A stretch of DNA of 7,736 nt, taken from contig CANHLV010000074.1 of assembly GCA_947461495.1 (NCBI GenBank), positions 1 through 7,736 of the forward strand. Direction: 5' to 3'. Made by a program: the position numbers and the translations under genes. Of the stretch, positions 1 to 5,578 are shown one piece after another; within the stretch, counting starts at the first letter, position 1, and each line of letters starts with the position of its first letter. A model generated the notes under the pieces. That model was not told the DNA's origin. It was given only the letters and a program-made list of their open reading frames with translations, and did not search any database. The stretch is from Chitinophagaceae bacterium (lineage in GTDB: Bacteria; Bacteroidota; Bacteroidia; Chitinophagales; Chitinophagaceae).

Positions 1-209
1 AGTGGGCTGCAGGGAGTGGCTGTGATGCGGCACCTTATTTCAGAATTTTTAACCCTTACCTACAAACAAAAAAGTTTGATCCAGAATTGATGTACATAAA
101 AAAATGGGTGCCAGAATTTCAAGAGTTCGGCTACGCAAAACCGATAGTAGACCATGATTTCGCCAGAAAAAGATGCCTTGAAGTTTATGGAAAAGCTTTG
201 AAAAAATAA
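1..209 (+). CDS. Cryptochrome/DNA photolyase family protein, C-terminal fragment (5' end outside window)
   Basis: Reading from base 3, the frame is open from the window edge to a TAA at 207-209 and gives 68 residues. It begins with WAAGSGCDAAPYFRIFNP, the hallmark of the FAD-binding helical domain in class I photolyases and cryptochromes. It then has the usual KFDPELMYIKKWVPE stretch and ends with a short tail containing KPIVDHDFARKR. Known family role: FAD-dependent, blue-light-driven repair of cyclobutane pyrimidine dimers in DNA, or light sensing in cryptochromes. The Asn in FRIFNP is the residue that lies near flavin N5 in CPD photolyases (plant cryptochromes have Asp there), which mildly favours a repair enzyme. 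The antenna domain and the Trp electron-transfer chain are outside the window, so the subclass cannot be decided. The stop lies one base from the stop of the convergent mqnD gene. Confidence 0.9.
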   Translation, partial: WAAGSGCDAAPYFRIFNPYLQTKKFDPELMYIKKWVPEFQEFGYAKPIVDHDFARKRCLEVYGKALKK

Positions 210-210
210 A

Positions 211-1035
211 TCAGCCGACAAAAAAATAATCTTCATTTTTTGTTGCCACATCAACCTTAAAAACTTCCAACATTTTTAAGATAGCTTCTTTTCCATTAGG
301 ACCAAGCGTTTTTGAATAATCATTCACATACAATTCGATATGCTGGTGCATAACAGCATCACTCATTTCCTGTGAATTAGTTCTGATATAATCGTTCAAC
401 TCCGGATAATGAGTGTATGCGTAAGCAATACTTTTATTTATAAGTTGGGCTATTTTTTGCTGAATCGATTTTTCTATATTTCTTCTCATCACAATTCCTC
501 CTAAAGGAATGGGGTCTTTAGTCGTTTTCTCCCAATAATCTCCCAAATCAACTATTTTATACAAGCCTTTTTGGTGATAGGTAAATCTGTTTTCGTGGAT
601 AATTACGCCTAGACCATTCCCTTCTTTCACAAACTCTTCAATCTCATCATAACGCAAAAAAACTTTGTTTGTAGCATTTGGATAAGCCATAGAAAATAAG
701 AAATGAGCCGTTGTATTTTCTCCCGGTATGGCAATGGTTTCGTGATCTACATCTTGATGTTCTTTTTCTTCTTTTGAAATCAACAATGGACCAACGCCTG
801 TTCCCAATGCACTTCCGCTATCAAGAATAATATAATCATTTATAATCTTGTGGTAAACACCGTAGCTAATCTTAGAAATATCGTATTGATTTGAAATGGC
901 GTTGTTGTTCAAAGTTTCTACATCTTCTAAAGCCACTTTAAATTCAAAACCTTCTGTGTCTATTTTACCATTGACCAAAGCATCAAATATAAACGTATCG
1001 TTTGGACAAGGAGAAAATGCAAGTGTCAATAACAT
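211..1035 (-). CDS. mqnD: 1,4-dihydroxy-6-naphthoate synthase (MqnD)
   Basis: A 274-residue protein, close to the family's usual length of about 270-285. MqnD converts cyclic dehypoxanthinyl futalosine to 1,4-dihydroxy-6-naphthoate in the futalosine route to menaquinone. The fold resembles periplasmic solute-binding proteins, but there is no signal peptide, so it acts in the cytosol. Visible hallmarks are SPCPNDTFIF near residues 8-17, ISYGVY at 56-61, the glycine-rich GSALGTGVGP at 74-83, IPGENTTAHFL at 103-113, IIHENR at 145-150 with the conserved His147 expected to be catalytic, and PIPLGG at 175-180. The ATG at 1033-1035 lies four bases downstream of the mqnB stop, so the two are almost certainly cotranscribed. 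No Shine-Dalgarno motif is visible before it. The other pathway genes (mqnA, mqnC, mqnE) are not in this window. MqnA is related, but the SPCPND start and the length fit MqnD better. Confidence 0.95.
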   Translation of the reverse strand: MLLTLAFSPCPNDTFIFDALVNGKIDTEGFEFKVALEDVETLNNNAISNQYDISKISYGVYHKIINDYIILDSGSALGTGVGPLLISKEEKEHQDVDHETIAIPGENTTAHFLFSMAYPNATNKVFLRYDEIEEFVKEGNGLGVIIHENRFTYHQKGLYKIVDLGDYWEKTTKDPIPLGGIVMRRNIEKSIQQKIAQLINKSIAYAYTHYPELNDYIRTNSQEMSDAVMHQHIELYVNDYSKTLGPNGKEAILKMLEVFKVDVATKNEDYFFVG

Positions 1036-1039
1036 GAGG

Positions 1040-1672
1040 TCAATTTGTTTTTAATGAAATGTAAATTTCGCTGAGAAGTTGATTTGAAGACTGAATCGCT
1101 TCTTTGAAATTCCATTTTGATTTGTCGCGCTCTCCTACTTTGTTGCTGATGCCTCTGATTTGTAAGAAAGGGATATTTTTTTGAATGCAAACATAATGTA
1201 ATGCAGCTCCTTCCATTGATTCAACAGCAGCATTGTATTTCATTCTCATTGCTTCTACATAATTCAAATCATCTGTTAGTAAATTAACGGTTACACCTTC
1301 TACTTTTTTTGCTTGAGTTGTATTGATATAAACATTATGGTTAACAAGCCGGCCATTTTCAAAAGGAGATTCATCAGGATTAGTTAACCCTAAATCATAT
1401 ACAGAAATTATTCTTTTATTTTCCCAAACACCAAGATCAGCAAAGCAATCACTTTCTACAATTACCGACTCGCCCAATTTCATGTCATCTCGGTACGTAC
1501 CTGCCAACCCTACTTGTAAAATAAAGCTGTATTTATTTTTTTCAATTCGTTTCATCAAATGAAACACTGTTGCAGCTACACCAACTCCTGAAATCAAATA
1601 ATCGGCATCAGGATGTGCTTCAATGAAAGGCTGTATTTCTAACTGAGTGGCGGCTACAATCAATATCGACAT
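1040..1672 (-). CDS. mqnB: Futalosine hydrolase (MqnB)
   Basis: A 210-residue protein of the nucleoside phosphorylase / MTA-SAH nucleosidase superfamily. MqnB hydrolyses futalosine to dehypoxanthinyl futalosine plus hypoxanthine, upstream of the step catalysed by the neighbouring MqnD. The N-terminus MSILIVAATQLEI is the first beta strand. QVGLAGTY (residues 53-60) is the glycine-rich substrate loop. VESMEGAALHYVC (150-162) carries the superfamily's catalytic Glu154 in MEGA. IRGISNKVGERD (172-183) has ISN where MTA/SAH nucleosidases have ISD; as I recall, SN followed by VG and RD is usual for futalosine hydrolases, so this separates it from MTAN. Pairing with mqnD strongly supports the assignment. 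It is first in a two-gene minus-strand unit, with its promoter expected in the 73-base divergent region shared with the PTPS gene at 1746. Confidence 0.93.
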   Translation of the reverse strand: MSILIVAATQLEIQPFIEAHPDADYLISGVGVAATVFHLMKRIEKNKYSFILQVGLAGTYRDDMKLGESVIVESDCFADLGVWENKRIISVYDLGLTNPDESPFENGRLVNHNVYINTTQAKKVEGVTVNLLTDDLNYVEAMRMKYNAAVESMEGAALHYVCIQKNIPFLQIRGISNKVGERDKSKWNFKEAIQSSNQLLSEIYISLKTN

Positions 1673-1676
1673 GGTG

Positions 1677-1684
1677 CAAATTTC
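1677..1684 (-). promoter_or_regulatory. Possible -7 element for mqnB-mqnD (weak)
   Basis: Read on the minus strand this is GAAATTTG, matching five of the six fixed positions of the Bacteroidota -7 element TAnnTTTG. It lies only four bases before the mqnB ATG, so initiation about 5-8 bases downstream would give an almost leaderless mRNA. The alternative is that the real promoter is elsewhere in the 73-base divergent region or that mqnB starts further downstream. No convincing -33 element was found. Confidence 0.2.
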
Positions 1685-1717
1685 GTGTTTACACTTTATA
1701 TTTCACCGAATAGTATC

Positions 1718-1725
1718 TACATTTG
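1718..1725 (+). promoter_or_regulatory. Bacteroidota -7 promoter element for the pterin cluster
   Basis: TACATTTG is a perfect match to the TAnnTTTG -7 consensus of Bacteroidota primary sigma promoters. It lies 20 bases before the ATG at 1746, giving a plausible short leader. The -33 box is weak: only a TTTA about 20 bases upstream (near 1695-1698). The position supports translation starting at 1746 rather than at the in-frame ATG at 1647, which would lie upstream of this promoter and inside mqnB. Confidence 0.5.
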
Positions 1726-1745
1726 CAAAAAATCAGTCGTTTTCA

Positions 1746-2156
1746 ATGGTTTATATTACCAGAATAGAACATTTCAATGCAGCTCACAAGCTTTTTAATC
1801 CTTCTTGGACAAAGGAAGAAAATGAAGCTGTATTTGGTAAATGTGCTAATGAAAACTGGCATGGACATAATTTCGAATTACATGTAACCATTGCCGGAAA
1901 TCCCAATCCGGATACGGGTTTTGTATTTGATGTAAAAAAACTGAGTATCATCATCAAGGATTACGTTATTGAAAAGCTAGACCATAAAAATCTTAATCTA
2001 GATGTGGATTTTATGGCGGGTAAATTATGTTCCATCGAAAATCTAGTTATCGGTATCTGGAACCAGCTGCAACCCCAACTTCCTTCCGAAATCAAACTTT
2101 ATGCCTTGAAGCTTTATGAGACACCCAGGATTTATGTTGAGTATTTCGGGGAATAA
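1746..2156 (+). CDS. 6-pyruvoyl-tetrahydropterin synthase / 6-carboxytetrahydropterin synthase family protein (copy 1)
   Basis: A 136-residue protein of the PTPS/QueD family, which acts on 7,8-dihydroneopterin triphosphate, the FolE product, to make 6-pyruvoyl-tetrahydropterin or 6-carboxy-tetrahydropterin. The zinc ligands are His14 (in FNAAH), His39 and His41 (in HGH). The catalytic set is Cys33 (GKC), Asp79-His80 (LDH) and the pterin-anchoring Glu125 (YET). The Cys-to-HGH spacing is C-x5-HGH, as in animal tetrahydrobiopterin PTPS; classical E. coli QueD has C-x3-HGH. Genome pipelines often call such proteins queD. The start at 1746 was chosen because the longer in-frame ATG at 1647 would overlap mqnB, lie upstream of the -7 element and add 33 residues absent from the family. 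It is followed after 83 bases by a paralogue and then folE. Confidence 0.88.
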   Translation: MVYITRIEHFNAAHKLFNPSWTKEENEAVFGKCANENWHGHNFELHVTIAGNPNPDTGFVFDVKKLSIIIKDYVIEKLDHKNLNLDVDFMAGKLCSIENLVIGIWNQLQPQLPSEIKLYALKLYETPRIYVEYFGE

Positions 2157-2239
2157 TCAGCTTTAATAAAAACAACAATCCTTAATTTTAGTATTGTTCT
2201 ATTTGAACAAATTTTATCTCATATTGTTATATTATTCAT

Positions 2240-2656
2240 ATGCAGCAAAAAGTAGCCGTTTACCGTAAAGAAAGTTTTAATGCAGCACACCGGCTACACA
2301 ATCCTTTATGGGATAACGAAACAAACAAAGCTGTATTTGGAAAATGCAATAACCCTCATTATCACGGACACAATTACGAGTTGATCGTTAAAGTTGTTGG
2401 TGTACCTGATCCACATACAGGCTACGTAATGGACATGAAAGTGTTGAGTGATTTGATTCAGCAATATGTAATTGAAAAATTCGACCATCGCAACTTAAAT
2501 GAAGATTGTGTTGAATTCAAAGACTTGAATCCAACGGCTGAGAATATTGCCATTGTGATTTATAACATTCTAAAAGACAAAATCAATCCTGAATTGGAAA
2601 TGCAGGTGAGATTATATGAAACCGAAAGAAATTTCGTGGAATATCCACATCAATAA
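2240..2656 (+). CDS. 6-pyruvoyl-tetrahydropterin synthase / 6-carboxytetrahydropterin synthase family protein (copy 2)
   Basis: A 138-residue paralogue of the preceding gene, about 60% identical over the first 78 residues aligned from FNAAH (hand count) and more divergent near the C-terminus. All expected residues are present: zinc ligands His17, His42 and His44; catalytic Cys36 in GKCNNPHYHGH (C-x5-HGH spacing); Asp82-His83; the NPTAEN segment at 97-102; and Glu127 in YET. The GKCNNP...HGHNY string is strikingly like the animal PTPS active site as I remember it. Likely substrate is 7,8-dihydroneopterin triphosphate, but whether it makes a biopterin precursor or 6-carboxy-tetrahydropterin cannot be settled from sequence alone. 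folE begins 13 bases after its stop, so the two are probably one operon. The 83-base upstream gap could hold a second promoter, but only a weak TCTATTTG (2198-2205) is seen. Confidence 0.9.
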   Translation: MQQKVAVYRKESFNAAHRLHNPLWDNETNKAVFGKCNNPHYHGHNYELIVKVVGVPDPHTGYVMDMKVLSDLIQQYVIEKFDHRNLNEDCVEFKDLNPTAENIAIVIYNILKDKINPELEMQVRLYETERNFVEYPHQ

Positions 2657-2669
2657 TAAATAAAACGAA

Positions 2670-3266
2670 ATGGCTTACAAAAAAATAGAACAATACGATA
2701 CAGAAACAACATTATCACTTTCTGAAGCCTATAAAAACATCATTACCCAAATTGGTGAAGATGCCAACAGAGAAGGATTGTTAAAAACACCTGAGCGTAT
2801 TGCTAAAGCCATGCAATATTTGACTCAAGGTTATGAAATGGATGCAAAAGCCATTCTGGAATCAGCAAAGTTTCATGAAAATGTAAGTGAAATGGTCATT
2901 GTAAAAGACATTGAATTATATAGCATGTGCGAACATCACATGTTGCCGTTTTACGGTAAAGCTCATGTAGCTTATATTCCAAATGGGTATATAACAGGAC
3001 TAAGCAAGATTGCACGTGTAGTTGATGTCTATAGTAAAAGATTGCAAGTTCAAGAAAGATTGACTGAGCAAATATTAAATGCCATCAAAGAATCATTGAG
3101 CCCATTAGGTGTAGCTGTTGTAATTGAAGCTTCACATTTGTGCATGATGATGAGAGGCGTAACCAAACAAAATTCAGTAACCACTACATCTGCTTTCTTT
3201 GGCGAATTTGAAAAAAATGAAACCAGAAGTGAATTCCTGAAACTCATCTCCAAAAATTTACATTAA
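2670..3266 (+). CDS. folE: GTP cyclohydrolase I (FolE, type IA)
   Basis: A 198-residue cytosolic enzyme that converts GTP to 7,8-dihydroneopterin triphosphate plus formate, the entry step for folate, tetrahydrobiopterin-like pterins and queuosine. The zinc ligands are Cys87 and His90 in SMCEHHMLPF and Cys158 in SHLCMMMRG. His89 and His156 are the expected catalytic histidines. GLSKIARVVDVYSKRLQVQERLT (110-132) is the type I signature, with Gln128-Glu129, and Arg162 binds the triphosphate. The N-terminal region has the typical EDANREGLLKTPERIAKAM (30-48). It is slightly shorter than E. coli FolE (222 residues) because of a shorter N-terminus. The ATG follows the PTPS copy 2 stop by 13 bases with an A-rich leader and no Shine-Dalgarno motif. 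The position fits a three-gene pterin cluster that ends at the terminator just downstream. Confidence 0.97.
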   Translation: MAYKKIEQYDTETTLSLSEAYKNIITQIGEDANREGLLKTPERIAKAMQYLTQGYEMDAKAILESAKFHENVSEMVIVKDIELYSMCEHHMLPFYGKAHVAYIPNGYITGLSKIARVVDVYSKRLQVQERLTEQILNAIKESLSPLGVAVVIEASHLCMMMRGVTKQNSVTTTSAFFGEFEKNETRSEFLKLISKNLH

Positions 3267-3291
3267 TTCATTTTTGAAATTAATAATTACT

Positions 3292-3316
3292 AATCCCGCT
3301 TATTGCGGGATTTTTT
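3292..3316 (+). terminator. Rho-independent terminator of the folE cluster
   Basis: An 8-base-pair stem, AATCCCGC with GCGGGATT, closes a five-base loop (TTATT) and is followed at once by a T-run that continues, with interruptions, to about 3325. It starts 26 bases after the folE stop. The T-rich tail runs into the region where the fabD promoter would have to lie. Confidence 0.85.
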
Positions 3317-3318
3317 AT

Positions 3319-3326
3319 TTTCTTTG
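3319..3326 (+). promoter_or_regulatory. Possible -7 element for fabD
   Basis: TTTCTTTG matches five of the six fixed positions of TAnnTTTG. It sits 12 bases before the first fabD ATG, inside the T-rich tail of the folE terminator. If real, the fabD leader would be only a few bases long when translation starts at 3338, or longer if it starts at the second ATG (3347). Confidence 0.3.
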
Positions 3327-3337
3327 CATCAATAAAA

Positions 3338-4237
3338 ATGAAAGTTATGAAGAAAGCATTTGTGTTTCCAGGTCAAGGTTCTCAATTCAGTGGCATGGGG
3401 AAAAACCTATACGAATCGAACGAATCAGCTAAAGCCATATTTGAAAAAGCAAACGAAATTCTAGGATTTAGAATTTCTGATGTAATGTTTTCAGGAACTG
3501 ATGAAGAGTTGAAACAAACCAATATTACACAACCTGCTGTTTTTATACATTCTGTTGCTGCATTTTTAACTTTACCAGACGCACAACCTGATATGGTAGC
3601 CGGGCATTCTCTTGGAGAGTTTTCTGCATTAGTAGCCAACAAAACTTTACAATTTGAAGATGCGTTGAAATTGGTTGCCATAAGAGCCAAAGCCATGCAA
3701 CTTGCCTGTGAATTACAACCTTCAACCATGGCTGCTGTATTGAATTTAGACGATCAAAAAGTTGAAGAAATATGCAAAAACATTACAAAAGAAACAGGTG
3801 AAGTTGTAGTTGCGGCAAATTACAATTGTCCCGGCCAATTGGTCATCAGCGGATCTGTAAAAGGAATCGAAATGGCCTGTGAACAAATGAAAGCAGCGGG
3901 TGCCAAAAGAGCATTGGTATTACCTGTTGGAGGGGCATTCCATTCTCCATTGATGGCTTCTGCAAAAGAAGAATTGGCAAAAGCTATAGATGAAACACAA
4001 TTCAACACGCCTATTTGTCCAGTATATCAAAATGTGGTGGCTATTGCTGTAAGTGACCCCAATATGATTAAAGAAAATCTAATCGCCCAACTAACAGGAC
4101 CGGTTAAATGGACTCAATGTGTTCAATCCATGATTGCCGATGGTGCTTCTCATTTCACTGAATGTGGACCGGGGAAAGTATTGCAGGGATTGGTGTTGAA
4201 AATCAATAGGGAGATGGGAATTGAGGGGGTGAGTTAG
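3338..4237 (+). CDS. fabD: Malonyl-CoA:acyl carrier protein transacylase (FabD)
   Basis: A 299-residue cytosolic acyltransferase that moves malonyl from CoA to the phosphopantetheine arm of ACP, supplying the extender unit for type II fatty-acid synthesis. The oxyanion-hole motif is FPGQGSQFSGMG (10-21). The nucleophile is Ser91 in GHSLGE. Arg116 (AIRAKAM) binds the malonyl carboxylate. His202 in GAFHSPLM completes the catalytic dyad. The ferredoxin-like subdomain holds NYNCPGQLVISG (161-172), and the C-terminus carries FTECGPGKVLQGL. Length is typical. Two close in-frame starts exist (3338 and 3347); MKKAFVFPGQ from 3347 resembles many family members, so the true N-terminus may be three residues shorter. 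It appears monocistronic: a terminator lies before it, and a 311-base intergenic region ending in a bidirectional terminator lies after it. Confidence 0.96.
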   Translation: MKVMKKAFVFPGQGSQFSGMGKNLYESNESAKAIFEKANEILGFRISDVMFSGTDEELKQTNITQPAVFIHSVAAFLTLPDAQPDMVAGHSLGEFSALVANKTLQFEDALKLVAIRAKAMQLACELQPSTMAAVLNLDDQKVEEICKNITKETGEVVVAANYNCPGQLVISGSVKGIEMACEQMKAAGAKRALVLPVGGAFHSPLMASAKEELAKAIDETQFNTPICPVYQNVVAIAVSDPNMIKENLIAQLTGPVKWTQCVQSMIADGASHFTECGPGKVLQGLVLKINREMGIEGVS

Positions 4238-4246
4238 GAACGGCTG

Positions 4247-4274
4247 GATACAAGATACTGGATACTGGATACTG
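4247..4274. repeat. Heptamer tandem repeat, four units (GATACTG)
   Basis: One degenerate unit, GATACAA (4247-4253), is followed by three perfect GATACTG units (4254-4260, 4261-4267, 4268-4274). A partial GATG comes after. It begins 10 bases after the fabD stop codon, so copy-number changes would not touch the protein. Confidence 0.9.
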
Positions 4275-4308
4275 GATGTTTAATTCGCAGCGCTGGTATG
4301 TTTTTTAT

Positions 4309-4344
4309 TGTTCAAAAGGTTTCAGATGTTCAAAAGGTTCAAGA
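4309..4344. repeat. 18-base tandem direct repeat, two copies
   Basis: TGTTCAAAAGGTTTCAGA (4309-4326) is followed directly by TGTTCAAAAGGTTCAAGA (4327-4344), matching at 16 of 18 positions. A further partial GGTT follows. The internal AAAAGGTT / TCAAGAGGTT similarity suggests an older, shorter repeat unit. Confidence 0.8.
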
Positions 4345-4413
4345 GGTTAATTTAAATACTGAAACAGACATTTGATAAATATTTTACTCATTAAGAACTA
4401 TATTCCAATTTAG

Positions 4414-4433
4414 CCCACCGTTTCAACGGTGGG
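4414..4433. repeat. Perfect 20-base inverted repeat (possible REP-like element)
   Basis: CCCACCGTTTCAACGGTGGG has two 9-base arms (CCCACCGTT and AACGGTGGG) around TC. In a folded strand the realistic form is an 8-bp GC-rich stem with a four-base loop. It lacks a following T-run, so it is a poor intrinsic terminator. Its high GC content contrasts with the AT-rich surroundings, which fits a dispersed repetitive extragenic palindrome; its copy number in the genome cannot be judged here. Confidence 0.6.
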
Positions 4434-4506
4434 TGTAAAATAATTATCAGCAATGTCTCCTAAAAGTGACGTTGCATTTAAAGAATCAAATTATTTTTTG
4501 ACAAAT

Positions 4507-4537
4507 AAAAAAGCCGAACAATTGTCCGGCTTTTTTT
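4507..4537. terminator. Bidirectional rho-independent terminator between fabD and mdh
   Basis: AAAAAAGCCG (4507-4516) pairs with CGGCTTTTTT (4527-4536) around a 10-base loop that contains the self-complementary ACAATTGT. T-runs follow the stem on both strands, so it can end fabD transcripts on the plus strand and mdh transcripts on the minus strand. It lies 12 bases beyond the mdh stop. Confidence 0.85.
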
Positions 4538-4548
4538 ATTTTTCAGTA

Positions 4549-5484
4549 TTACAAACCTAAAGTTGATAATACACTGTTCATATTTCTAACAGCTTCTGCG
4601 CTTTTATTCATAGCTGCCATTTCTTCTTCATTCAATTTGTAATCAACGATTTTTTCCCAGCCATTTTTTCCAACGATAACAGGAACGCCTAAACAAATAT
4701 CATTCATGCCATATTCACCTTCCAAAGAAACACAGCAAGCCATCATTTTCTTTTCATCTCTTACGATCGCTTCTACAACAGCAGCACCAGCAGCACCCGG
4801 AGCATACCATGCTGAAGTGCCTAATAAACCTGTAAGTGTAGCACCACCAACCATTGTGTCGGCAGCCACTTTCTTCAATGTTTCAGCATCTAAATAATTA
4901 GAAACAGGTGTTCCACAATATGTAGCCAAACGAGTTAATGGAATCATAGTCGTATCTCCATGTCCACCTACAACAGTTGCCTGTAAATCATTTGGAGAGC
5001 AATGCATAGCCTGACTTAAAAAATAACGGAAACGAGCACTATCTAACATACCTCCCATTCCAATGATCCTATTTTTTGGAAGGCCGCTTGATTTCAATGC
5101 CAAGTATGTCATTGTATCCATTGGATTACTGATTACTACAATAATCACATCCGGAGAGTGTTTTAATAAATTTTCAGTAACCGTTTTCACAATACCAGCA
5201 TTGATGCCGATTAATTCTTCACGAGTCATTCCCGGTTTACGTGGAATTCCTGAAGTAATTACAGCTACTGAACTTCCTGCTGTTTTTGAGTAATCATTGG
5301 TAGAGCCCGTAATCTTAGTATCAAATCCTTCAATTTGAGCAGTTTGCATCAAGTCCATTGCTTTCCCTTCTGCAACCCCTTCTTTGATGTCAAGAATTAC
5401 CAATTCATCGCACAATTGTTTTCTAGCGATGTTGTCTGCGCATGTAGCACCAACTGCTCCTGCACCAACTACAGTTACTTTCAT
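4549..5484 (-). CDS. mdh: Malate dehydrogenase, NAD-dependent (LDH-like type)
   Basis: A 311-residue cytosolic enzyme that interconverts malate and oxaloacetate with NAD(H) in the TCA cycle. The Rossmann loop is GAGAVG (7-12), and Asp32 at the end of the second strand fits NAD rather than NADP. Arg82 in SGIPRKPGMTREEL is the substrate-discriminating residue that marks malate rather than lactate dehydrogenases. Arg88, Asn120 (ISNPMD) and Arg151 bind substrate, and Asp148 with His175 (GGHGD) form the catalytic pair. Length and motifs match the LDH-like MDH group common in Bacteroidota. It appears monocistronic, with a perfect -7 element 38 bases upstream of the ATG and a bidirectional hairpin terminator downstream. 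Confidence 0.97.
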   Translation of the reverse strand: MKVTVVGAGAVGATCADNIARKQLCDELVILDIKEGVAEGKAMDLMQTAQIEGFDTKITGSTNDYSKTAGSSVAVITSGIPRKPGMTREELIGINAGIVKTVTENLLKHSPDVIIVVISNPMDTMTYLALKSSGLPKNRIIGMGGMLDSARFRYFLSQAMHCSPNDLQATVVGGHGDTTMIPLTRLATYCGTPVSNYLDAETLKKVAADTMVGGATLTGLLGTSAWYAPGAAGAAVVEAIVRDEKKMMACCVSLEGEYGMNDICLGVPVIVGKNGWEKIVDYKLNEEEMAAMNKSAEAVRNMNSVLSTLGL

Positions 5485-5521
5485 AAAATGTATTTATTAG
5501 ATTGATTAAAATATTTGGCCG

Positions 5522-5529
5522 CAAAGTTA
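5522..5529 (-). promoter_or_regulatory. Bacteroidota -7 promoter element for mdh
   Basis: Read on the minus strand this is TAACTTTG, a perfect match to TAnnTTTG. It lies in the 94-base gap between the thioredoxin-like gene and mdh, giving an mdh leader of roughly 30 bases. The -33 element is weak: TTTA about 19 bases upstream. It supports mdh having its own promoter. Confidence 0.5.
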
Positions 5530-5578
5530 ACCTGAATCAACTTGTTAGTAAATAGAAAATGTGGAAATATTTTGAATT

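Larger units (their letters stand above)
4238..4548. other. Intergenic region between convergent fabD and mdh: repeats and terminator, no gene
   Basis: These 311 bases contain no convincing coding sequence. From left to right they hold a heptamer tandem repeat (4247-4274), an 18-base tandem repeat (4309-4344), a perfect 20-base palindrome (4414-4433) and a bidirectional hairpin terminator (4507-4537). The stretches 4345-4413 and 4434-4506 hold nothing I can identify. A cluster of unrelated short repeats between two convergent stop codons suggests a tolerated landing zone for repetitive elements. Confidence 0.7.

Noticed and set aside
60..254. 64-codon minus-strand reading frame at the left edge
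   Set aside because: It is antisense to the photolyase-family C-terminus and the mqnD tail; the aromatic, low-complexity product looks like a by-product of AT-rich sequence.
1647..1745. N-terminal extension of PTPS copy 1 from an upstream in-frame ATG
   Set aside because: It would overlap the 5' end of mqnB, lie upstream of the perfect -7 element at 1718-1725, and add 33 residues with no counterpart in the paralogue or the family.
3382..3729. 115-codon minus-strand reading frame inside fabD
   Set aside because: It lies wholly antisense to the well-supported fabD gene, is rich in residues produced by reading codons backwards, and shows no known domain.
4414..4433. Palindrome as the fabD terminator
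   Set aside because: No T-run follows on either strand, and a better terminator with T-runs lies at 4507-4537.
4453..4560. Small plus-strand reading frame of 35 codons starting MSPKSDVAFKES
   Set aside because: It runs through the bidirectional terminator hairpin and into the antisense of the mdh 3' end, has no recognisable motif and no promoter-like sequence at a suitable distance.
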